Origin: Bolinopsis microptera
Lineage: Eukaryota; Ctenophora; Tentaculata; Lobata; Bolinopsidae
Length of the DNA: 64,000 bases
Reading direction: 5' to 3'
Assembly: GCF_026151205.1 (NCBI RefSeq)
Contig: NC_087077.1
Span: 17,161,475-17,225,474 of the forward strand
A program made the translations under genes and the position numbers. Below the pieces are notes generated by a model. It was given only the letters and a program-made list of their open reading frames with translations, was not told where the DNA came from and made no database searches. This document shows positions 44,801-56,800 of this stretch, in pieces; positions within the stretch are counted from its first letter, which is position 1; each line of letters begins with the position of its first letter.

Positions 44801-47800
44801 GGTTTCAATTTGTTTAGTTGGTTTACTTTACGAGGTTGTTACTGTTACTCAAACATTTTATCGTCGTCCGCCCCATCTTACTGGTCTGAATTCTGAAATA
44901 ATCAGTTATCATTACCAATACTATTTATAAGAAAAGATTTGCAATGATTTTTGCATTGTTTTTCTTTCGATGTTTTGTTGTTACATACAATTATCAAGAT
45001 AATGATCAGATATATCTCTAAAGTGCAAACTTACGTTAAAACCGTGTCGGTACTCGAAAAGATAGAGCTGTTTTCCCGCGGTTCAGTTTGGGTACCGTTC
45101 ACTACTGACTTCAACCGTAAAACTAAAAGGAGAAGTTGTCATTGTGGATCATATATTTACATATTATCATAATACAGTAAAATAACAGAAATATCAGGCC
45201 AGATGAAATTTACAATTATTGTACTAGAAGTACGAGTCCGACTCATTAGAAAACATGATATTATTCATTTCAATGACCTGATCACGGAGAAGATAAGGAA
45301 ATGGTTCATCTATAATGAGTTCTCTCAATTTATCTTGCCTGCCAACATGCTGGCTGCTTCTCTGAAATAATAAATAATGATACTGAGTCTATAACAAGTC
45401 TAATGTACCGTCACAATAGTGACTTTAATATTAGTTGATCATTATCTGGCTAATCAAGTTAAATGTTTGATTGGATCCTGACGAATATAATTCTTTGTTG
45501 ATCTTAGTCGATTGTTGTTGTCTCATTTAAATTATTATATTTACCTTCCTGAGGTGTGTGTTACTTTCCACCCACTAGTAAACTTTTTGTCATTCGTCTC
45601 ACGCGGTTATGTGCACATCAGTCGAAATGCACCGGTCAAAATTTTCATGGAAACAAGCGTCCAACTTTTTTCTCCCGTTTTTAGTTCGTCCAGATAATAA
45701 TATATTGATTTAAAAGTGATGAATAAATGAAAGATATTTTTTATCACAACTTTTTGTGGGAGAAAACTGTCTCCTCATTCGAATCGCTCTAATGGACAAA
45801 TCGCTTTAAGGACAAACTAAAAATTCGACCGGTGCATTTCGACTGATGTGCACACATCCGTGTCTTGGTTCTTCGAGAAATTTCCTGGGGATTGAAAATT
45901 ATTTATCACTACTAGATTGCTAGAATCTATAAATTTAAAAATTTGTTGTTTTAAAACAGAAACATCGTTTAAATTCGTGATCATTGAATAAGAGAGATTA
46001 TTGCAAAGAAAGTTAAATCATAAAAGATTTCGAAATGATTGTCAGAACTCCCTGTGCAGTGGTTTCCTGTCTGCTGTCGTTCGCAGCTTCAAAATCTTCA
46101 AAATTGACTAGTACGAGTAAAATTGTAACCACCAACTGCTCTGAAACATGAAGATATCGATTATTCAGTCAAGTTGTAAAAAGCCTATGCATATGGTGGT
46201 AAATTTAGTTTATGTTACAGTATTTGAAGTACTTCTTATGATAGTAACAGTATGATAATAAGCATGAACATTTAATTTACGAAATAACATTAAATTGCGT
46301 GGTCTAAAAAGATTGAGACTGAACCTTTGATAAATGAAATATTAACCTCATAGATGGAAGTAATTTAGGGCGATATCAAGGTAATTTTTTAGTGGTTCGT
46401 TGTTCTGACTGCTTCTGGATGTATGCACTATACAGGCCTCGTTTCTCTGAAAGTATAACTTTAATAAGTCAATAATGCAACCACTAACATATTATCAACA
46501 GTAAAACCTTATTATAGTCAGACGTGAGATTTAATACTTAATACTGCACTATGTTATGTAAAATAAATGATTCGATATCCAGTTCAAAATCATAATTTGT
46601 TAATTCCAATCACGCGTTGTTATCTCACTTATTGAATAAACTGATGTATATACTGGACGTAAAATCTTGCTATTGCCTATGGTACCACTATGACCCCACT
46701 TTTTATAAGAGAAAAACCTGAAATACTTAATCCTAATCTATTGTGGAGGGGTAATCGCTCATCAGGTTGATCTCTGCGCACTTTTGCCTGCTTCATTACA
46801 AAGTTCTACTTCTATACCTGAATTAAAGTTTTAACTACAAATATAAACCGAGGTTATCCTTAAAAGCTTAAAGCCTGCGAGATAGATATTGAAAGTGTTA
46901 GATAATAAAATATTAAAGCAGGTATGTATATGACACGTATACTTGTTGTATTTTAATTGATATCTGAGTTTACCTGGGGACCACAGGCTTTATTGTTTGT
47001 TTACGATCGAAGATATGGCGGAGTGAGAGGCTGACTGCCGCCCAGTAAGGTTCGCGTTCGCAAAAGGAATATGCAACTTTTAGCCGGCGCGGCGGCGCGA
47101 ACGCTTCGCTTGCGCAAGAGAGACATACAACACGTAGCAAACAGATCCATGACAACTTGCAATAAGTATAGGGTTGCATAAAAATATAAATAATGATCAT
47201 AATCAATATTATGGAATATAATAATTTAATATGAGACCATTCACATTAGAAATGCGGCTGCATTTCTTGTTAGAAGTGTGTGTAATCCTTTTAAACCACA
47301 TTAGTCGCTAAACACTTAAACAAGCGGCCTATTGATAATTGATGTGGCGTGGTATCTCCTTGAAATTATCCTATTTTAGAATTTACCTAGGCTTAGACAA
47401 AAAGGTTCTTTAGAGTAAGTGAAGACGGTCCCCACTGTGCAGGTCACTTCACTGCTCCCTCTGTTGAGAGCTCCAGAGTCAGAACAAGTCACTTTCACAA
47501 CGGTTCCTGGGTCTAATGGAAACTTAGCTGCTGTCTCAATAGTGCTTGTCCACTCAGCTTTCAGTCCAGTACATAACCCTTGATAATATAAATAGGTCCA
47601 TATATTTTATATTCCTCAAACAGGGCTCGATTATATCGATTAAAAAGAAAATATCCATAAATTCGTATTGTATATAAGGTTCACAGGTATGTGATATATA
47701 CGTATTGAAATAAAAAGTTAACTTAATAGCATTTAAAATATTTCAAATCTTCAAAATACACAGCTACCTGGTTGACGCTGGTAGTAGTCAGATGCAGAGT

Positions 47801-50800
47801 CAGAGGATTGGAACCGTATCTTTGCAACTTCTCCGCTCCACCTTGTGCTCCAGTCACTGCGACTACACGTTGAGTCTGACATCAGGGTGTTGATCATCTC
47901 CTTCTCGTTACAGTGTACCACTAGTCTGATACCTGAGGTTCTGGTTAAGGTTACCCTCCATACCTTGTCTGTTGCAGTAGGTAGGTCAGTAAGGAAGTTA
48001 GCATAGTTCCAGTTGCAGTACCTGATAAGGTACTGAGGATTAGAGTAGAAGCGGACGAAGAGTGATCCTGCTGTGACTCCCTGTGAGGTGTAGAGGTACA
48101 CATCCACATTATCGTCACTCCCTAGCGTACTATTAGTCGTTATGTTGAGAGAATACTTCTCCAGATTAAAATCGATATACACACCACGTTGTACTGCTAT
48201 CCAGCCTGAGGTTGTTACCACGTGAATATTTGATAGCAGTTTACAGTACACATCAGCTGGTAGATATTACGAGTAAAATATTATCTAATAGTGCAAATTT
48301 ATACTCGGTGACCAATGCAATGACAATTGCATTATATTTACTACTCTTATACGTCATGATAAATTGGTTCAATATATTAAGCTCATAATGACTAAATGAC
48401 TACAATATAATAATTTCAAAAATGTTATTGTGCTGCTGCAGTGCTACAAATATGATATTTGTGAAAATATTTGATCGTAGTGATCTTACCTTCATTGAGA
48501 TTCTCAGCAGTATTCTCAATGACGAGAAAGGACATCAGCAAGATTAACAGCATTGTTGTATACTATTGTTCTTGATTCACTAATAATACAACTATATTAC
48601 AATAAGATAATACGTCGGAAACCTATGCTAAATACTACGCAAGAGTTTAAAAAGGGTCACATTTTGCAGTAAATAACGACGATAATCATTTTAAGAGCAA
48701 TGTAACGGAATTGTCGTTTTTTGTTCATACTGCACTTAAGTCGGTTCTAATTATTTCAGCAACAATTTATAGAAAAAATTGAGAAAAACCAGTTCTAAGC
48801 AAGCTCACATAATATCATGATATTAGGGTACAGTAATCCAACTGCATCATAATCTTACTATATATAAAGGCATTTTACTGACACCACGGCATCAACTTTA
48901 ACACGGCTTTCCGCAAAAACCGTAAAAGATATACAACTTAATTTTTTTTGACTGATTCAAATGCTTTAATGGCCTTCAAAGCAGCATCAAAAATAAAAAT
49001 AGGCCAAGGAATAAGAACTTTAGTTCCCAAAATTTGGACCTATGTGGTGTCAAACACGCGAATTAAATAGGTAATAATTATTTTAGTCTCTTGAGTCTTG
49101 AAACCATTTAAGGGTTGGATGGGTTAAAAGCGTTTTTTAAATTTAGTCATTTTAACACTTTTTATTCAAAAAGATTTAAAAAACCGTCAAAATGACTAAA
49201 TTAAAAAATCGCTTTTTAAGCGCCTTTTAAGCGATTTATAAAATTATAAACAGCTAAATTGCAACCAACTTATAAGCGCTATAATCGCTTATAAATGGTT
49301 CAATAAGCGCTTTTAAATCTTGACTCCGCTAGTGCACCCCAGGTTAATGGATGTTCAGAAAAGCTCTTATAAGCGTTTTCTAATTCTGGGCACTCCCCCG
49401 TTCCAACCAGGTTGAGGGGCATTGAGAAAGCACTTAAAAGCGCTTTCTATTTCCTATGGGGGGGGGGGGGGGGGGGTTTCCTCCCTCTTTTACAATGTAA
49501 TATGCAAAATGAAAATAGTACATAAAATTACAATTTTAAGTTCGTTATAAACTAAAAGTTGCACTGTGCAGTATGAATTTGTATATATGACAAAGCTCTT
49601 TCAGTATAAAATAGCATCAAGAGAATATGTGCACCAAACACTGACCTTACATAATATGTGTTTAACTCTACAAAACCTCGTTGTAATGCAGACCTTGCTA
49701 TAACGCGGTTTTTTGGGCTAAATTCTTTCCTCCCTCGATGCGTGTTATAACGAGGTAAGCTACTGTTATAATACTTATTCAAATTGAAATGTATCATTAT
49801 TTTAATTTATCCTTTCCTTTTAGGGCTAACCAAAGCAAAGTCGTAATAATGATCACTGTCGTTTTCATGTGTATATCTAATTTTCTTATGTATGTTATTT
49901 ATTAGGACTGATAGAGCGATAAATCAAATATAACAACAAAAATATTTTTACCTTAAATATTTAATGTGACAAAAATATTTTATTACGGTAATGTTTACCG
50001 TATTTACCGTAATGTTTGATTATCTCAGCGGACTTCGAAGACCTCGAAGACAAAAATATTTGACAGAATCTAAAAGATATTTAATCGACTGTATGGTCCC
50101 TGTATTTCTGTAACAACATCACTGCGTGGAATTGATTAGGGACATTGATTAGGGACACAGATTTGTGAAATATTAAAGCCTGTCTCTAAAAATATTATTT
50201 TCACGAGAAGTTCTTCCTTAAACAAAAACATTAATAATAAGAAGTTAGTATTAGTATTATTAATTAGTAAGAACTAATGATAAAGAAGAAGACTTTGATA
50301 ACTATTTAAAGCTCCCCGACGCGATGCACTAGGCCAGGATGGCGTTGTAGACCCAATTTAAGTCTATGTGCAGCAGCCGGCATCAATTGAATAATTTGTA
50401 CACTGTTCAAGATAATATGAGAGCGTGCAAAAGAAAACCCTGACCCTAACCCTTAAATAGTGTACTGATCTACAAGAAAAGGACTGAGGTGATCTTTGCG
50501 TCTCACGTGTACCCATCGCCTTGCACCCGCCCATGACCCGATGCCTCTTACGAGGTTCTCAGATAAGCTGAAAACTAATGCACGATTAAGCTCATGAGTT
50601 GTTGGGGCAGCCTATTGGTTTGTGAGAGAATCAGGTCTCACCTGTAGCACTGTAGGTTTGAATATTCATTGTTACTAGAAAATTTGGGCCAGCCAAGTGG
50701 TCTGTGAAAGAATCTGGCCAATCTCCTTATAGTACAGCAGATTTGGATATATGAATATCGAATATTAATTGTTTCCAGAAAACCAGGCCGGAGAGCTTTG

Positions 50801-53800
50801 GTGAGGGATCGTGAATGCTGCACCTTCACTGTCTCGTCTACGAAAAGATGATGAGTCTGACAAATAGTCAGTGCACTGTTAGGAAATAGCGCAAGTAAAG
50901 GAGCGCACAAGAGATTCTATGTGAGTTTTAATCGTTTCCTATAAACCTGCGTCATTCTATTCACTACATTCGCCCCATTATGTGATCAGGACTGAGCTGT
51001 CGAGAATATATATCGCCTCTTCCAGAGATCCTCCAGTCAGCGTCCCTCCTATACCCTGCGAGCTATTACAATTTCTCGTGGAAGAGGCTGACGTTTGCCG
51101 AGTGCAGTAATGAAGACCGATTAGGCCCGCCTGGACAAAGGGACACACAGTGCTGTTTTACTGGGCGGCGCTCAGAATCTCTATTCTAACATAATAGCCT
51201 GGGGTCCTCAGGTAAAGTGGTGTTAGGAAATAGTGTACTGAGATGTTTTACAAAGATTCACAGAATATGATTTTTGTGAAGACGGTAAATTCCCCAAAAT
51301 ATATGGATCCGTGCCATTTTACTGACACCACGGCATCAACTTTAACGCGACTTTCCGCAAAAACCGTAGAAGATATACATCTTTTTGACTGGGTAAAATG
51401 CTTTAATGGCCTTCAAATCAGCATGAAAAATAAACAATTGGCCAAGGAATAAGAATTTTAGTGCCCAAAATTTGTACTCCCAAGTGGTGTCAAAAACGCG
51501 AATTAAAGTCTTTTGTGTCTTGACACCATTTTAGGGTTAGACAGGTTCCTGCTAGTAAAATAATAAAAGCGAGGGATCGTGAATGGTGTGCAGATAAAGA
51601 TCATTTAAAGATTCAATGATTGAGTGGTACTATCTTCCGTCTCAGCCCCTTCCTCCTTAACCTGTAAGGCACAAGACTTGGTTCACTCTCCAAACCTTAT
51701 TCGTGTTATTCTATACGAGCATCTGGGAATCATACGCTTCACAAAATACTTACAGCCCAACAGGCAACATACCTACAATAATGATCCCACTCGTGAATTT
51801 TGAAATTCTGACTCGACTGAATTTTATTACCGCGGTTTTATCATCTTCAAAAAAACCATATTCTGTGAATCTGTATAACCTTATAATAACGTTAACTAGT
51901 TAACTGGACAAAGGAACACACAGCACTATTAGGAAATAGTGAACTGAGATATTTTACACAGATTTATAGAATATTGTTTTTTCGAAGACGGTAAATTCTT
52001 GTCGATATAATTCGGTCGAGTCAGTTATTAACAAACTTTGTCTTCTTTTTATAACAACTCTACTGCATATTACGAGGAAATACAACTTAGAACGACAATT
52101 CATAAGCCGTTTTTTAATAATTAGAAGAATGGGAATTTCTAAGGTAGATGGATGTGAGTGTTATCATTTGTAAGGAACGACACACCACCTTCACTGTCTC
52201 GTCAGCGTACCGCGACAATTGACCCCCCGACAATTGACCCCCCGACAATTGACCCCCCGACAATTGACCCCCTATGTAATTACACTGGGGTCAATGGTCG
52301 CGAAATCTAGGGTTTAATACGACAATTGACCCTCGACAAGGTTAGCGTTAGGGTTAGGGTTAGGGTTAGGGTTAGGGTTAGGGTTAGGGTTAGGGTTAGG
52401 GTTAGGGTTAGGGTTAGGGTTAGGGTTAGGGTTAGGGTTAGGGTTAGGGTTAGGGTTAGGGTTAGGGTTAGGGTTAGGGTTAGGGTTAGGGTTAGGGTTA
52501 GGGTTAGGGTTAGGGTTAGGGTTAGGGTTAGGGTTAGGGTTAGGGTTTGTGTTCACTTGTCGTCCATCCCTCGTCAGTCGTCTACGAAAGGATGAAGATA
52601 TTATTAAAATTATTGTAAACTAAAACTTTTATAAATTTCTGACTAACATTTTGGTAAATACAATTTTTGCTACCCAAATTTGATTTTCCTCAGGTATCCC
52701 TCAAAAACGACCACTGCAGAGTCGTGTCCTGAAAATCCTCTCAGTCCTCAAGATCGTTTATAATTCTACTTGGAGTTAATCGATCTTCCTATGGCTAACG
52801 ACTACACGACTAGGCTCACTTGGTACCTTAAATAAATACGCTAAACTCGCAGCAGCCCGGTTAACACTCGTGGTGCCCTAAACGGTGCTTTTTGTTCTTT
52901 TCTCTTTAACCTGTTGAATATAAAGATGACTTAGTCTGTTTGTAATCCCGTATGAGATTAATAAGGACGGATAGGCTTGGTAAGTTTAACAAGAGTTAAC
53001 GTGACTGCAATAGTTATAGTATGTATTCTCTTAGCACAATGATCCTAGTGGCAAGTTACTAAGGGCATGGTGAATCGATTTACCATTGAATTCAGAATCT
53101 AGTCTCTTACTTTGTGGCTTCTATGGAAATCTAGAAATAAACGGACAATGAACTATTGGAGCTGATAAAGGAGTGACAGTTGCGTTACGGTAACTCCATA
53201 GTAATTACAGAAGTACCTTGCTATAAGTAAACGTGCCTCGCTGTATAACGTGGGCCGAAAAAGGAAATACAGTGGCCACAGTCGACTCTACCCAATTTTG
53301 GGGTTTGGTAAAAAAAATTAATCACAGAATCTTAGATATTACTCAAATATAATATACTCGTTTGTTGTAGATTCTCTGGCGAAGCAATGATGAGAACAAG
53401 TTAGAATTCGACAAGATAAGAAATACTGCTGCAAGTTGTTATACTTATGCCGCACAGCTGCAGGACTAGTCCTTCAGCTTAGACAGTCATTGCTTCTTTT
53501 AGGTTTAAAATGGGGTCCGGACTCTAGGGCGTGAGATTCTAGGGCGCCCAGACCTTTTTTCAATAGCCAGATAATCGTTGTTTCTTTAAGGTTTAAAATA
53601 TGGTCCTGAACCTTATATAGCCTATAGGGCGCGAGATTCTAGGGCGTGCGATTCTAGTGCGTGAGATTCTAGGGCGACCAGTTCTTCCTTCAGTGTCCAG
53701 ATGCAGTCATTGCTTCTTTAAGCTTTTAGGTTTTAAGGAGTTGTTATCTACTATTTTTGTACTTTTCGACATTCTGATATCTTTATAACAATTAATATAA

Positions 53801-56800
53801 TTGTAGGTGGAAATTTTATTCACTGATCATCACCATTCCCTGCTGAAAGGAAAATTTACATTCGATTCGTAAGTTCGTATGATATCTTGGGTAAGGAAAA
53901 TAGCTATGAGTATGAGAATTATACTAAACCAATTCCAAAATTATTGAGTTGTTCCCAGATTTCGCGCCATATCTTAATCAAGTTCTGTTGACCAAAGAAA
54001 ATTAGACGCCTATATGCCACAAAGATTCCGTTCATGAATAATTAACTAATTGGGGTAATTAAACATTACGAAATTTAAAAAACGATGCCTTTGTCAGAGG
54101 GGTTCATTAGAAATATAGAATCTATTACTCAATAGAAAAATTCTCTAAATTCTCTCTTCAAAGGAGCAAAACATGAACACAAATATTCATTTCCATGAAC
54201 TACAATTTGTAAACATGATTTGCACGTGGGCGGTCGTACATTATACATTATACATTATACAGAATAATTCTTTGAATTATAGTATAGATACCTACATACC
54301 ATTAACCATACCATGTCTACCGTTTCTTTTTGTTATTTTTCTTCTCTCTCAAGACTCAAGCCATATGACCAATCAATATGATATCATAAATGTAGCACTT
54401 GAGGAGTTTCTCTTTTTCTCTGTTTATTATCAGGCACTTTCGCCACAATGTTTCTCAGTTCTCACATATTTTTCTTCACACTTATCAAACCACTGAACCT
54501 CTACATAAACCTGAGACGAATAACGTGAGTTATTAAAGGGTTGCGTGTGTGCAGTTACTTCGGGGCCACCCTGCGGTTGGTTCGAGCGTTGTTTTTCTGA
54601 AGTATGCCTGAAGTATGTTCAGATTTTCACGTTTTTACCGATTGATTACCCATTCTTACAATTTATGTTAGAATATGTTTTAAAACACTCGCTCCTCACG
54701 AGGCAACGTTTCAATGATTCCTGTTTATTTGTAATCTTTTCGGGTAAGAAGCATAAGATTATGCGTTGGTCTCAGCGGCACCATTATTCTCAATAACAAA
54801 TCCCTTAAATAAACCTGTAAGTATTCAAATTAATATGAAACTGTATGATCATCAGACGAGGAGGATGAGAGTCTGGATACGGAGGAAGTTAACTTTAACG
54901 AGGAGGTGCTGGAAGACGAGGCGAGACTCGCAGTACGGAACAAACGTGGTAGAAGATTTGAGAGGATCGAGTTCTCTAACAGGTCTGCAATATTATTATA
55001 TATAATATATTACTAATAATATTAACTTCTCGATATGTTGAGTGGTAAACTGGTGGCAGTGTACAGTGTTTTTGTGCACCTACTCGTGCACCTACTCCGT
55101 ACTCGTGCACCTACTCGTGCACCTATAACTCGTGCACCTATAACTCGTGCACCTACTCGTGCACATTCTCGTGCACCTACTCGTGCACATTCTCGTGCAC
55201 CTACTCGAGATTAAACATTTTTCTATCTGAATATTTAGATCGTAAAATAAATTTTTAAGGCGTTTTATTATTAGTGCAGATTTCTCAATCAATCAATAAA
55301 ATCTATTTCCAGTTGTTTTTACATCTTGCACTTTCAGGCTGACGGATGAGTTCAAATTACTGATGGGAGAAGCTAATCTTGCTGTCGCAAAAGGTGACAG
55401 AAAAACCGCCATTAACGTCTGTTTAGAGGTAATATTCGTGTCAGTAGCACCTAGAGTTGATATTTGTATTTCTGTTCAGTGTTGGGGTCGTTCACATATT
55501 ATTACGTAATCAGCCGAGGGGGGAGGGGCCAGGGGGGTTTCCAAATGATTACGCTAGTGTAATTTGACACAATAGCTATGTGTAAACCTGATTACGGAGG
55601 GTACAAATTGTCCAAAAAGTAGTTACGTAATATATGCGAACGACCCCTTAGTTGAAGCTGTCCATATTCTGGTTCTAATTTGCTGACTCTGTTTCCGACA
55701 GATAATACGGAATATACCGGACAGTCCAGCCCCTTACGAGACTCTATCCGTTATATTCGAAGAGGAAAACGACTTGTACAAATCACTCCAGTATGGCCTA
55801 GTTTCCGCTCATCTCTGGCCAAGGGACCCTCTCAAATGGTTACATAGTAACCAGTAACCTAGTAACCATTAGCTACAGAGCTTTTCACTATAACATCATA
55901 CTGTAGCCAGTAATTTATCCCATCATTTCTCATTTATGCTCTATAAATGTTTGATTGAGCTTTTTAAGAAATATTTCCATTCTTCGCTATTTTGAATTCC
56001 TAACAACATAATATTGTCAGTTATTTAGAATATATATTCGCATGTATCCACACTATATTTACATTACACGTTCAACGTGATATCATTATCAGTGCAGTGT
56101 GTACAACACCAACTACACCGATCAATTGCCAATCTGCGAAACATTTAATTATTATTATCATTTCGAGATGGCCAGGCCTACTCTCATGCTGTCTATAGGT
56201 GGTGATTAACTCTGAAAAACTAGGGTCAATTGGTAGAGCAAGAGACGCGAAATCTCGAGTTTCTGGGATCATTCCCCAGTTGTCCCTAGTTTTTCAGAGT
56301 TAATCACCACCTATAGACAGCATGAGAGTAGGCCTGGCCATCTCGAAGTGATAAACATAATATTGTCTTACTGTACTATCTTTATGATTGACTGTCTTAC
56401 TTTTAGGTACGGTCTAGCACAGAAATGTACCGATCTTAACGATAAGGAAAATGAGAAGATCTGTATGAGTAAAGCTTTGCGATATTCTCACCTTATTAGA
56501 TTTAGAGACAGGGGCTTCATTGAGGACGTAATCAGGTTTGTCAATTCTTGTCAAAACTCATATATATTACATAGTTACATATATGTAAGGTATTTTGGAC
56601 TAATTCAACCCAAACATGAAGATATGATATTATAGAATTAACGTAAACAACTGCTCCTTTATCCTTAATAACACCATTTAAATAAAAACGAACTGGTGTT
56701 TCTTTAACAGCGGCTTCTGTGGCTCCTTTGGCACTGTAACATATAATTAAATGAGTACAGATTGAATTATTTTTAACTGCGTGTAAAAATTTTGTTTCCC

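Noticed and set aside
52314..52595. NP and RV dipeptide ORFs on both strands
   Set aside because: They are translations of the (TTAGGG)n block.
54173..54496. 107-codon ORF in GTF3C3 intron 2
   Set aside because: It begins inside a dispersed repeat and shows no domain; likely chance.
56219..56289. Functional tRNA gene
   Set aside because: Position 33 is not T, the T-loop lacks the usual TTC start, and the D-arm is weak; kept only as tRNA-like.
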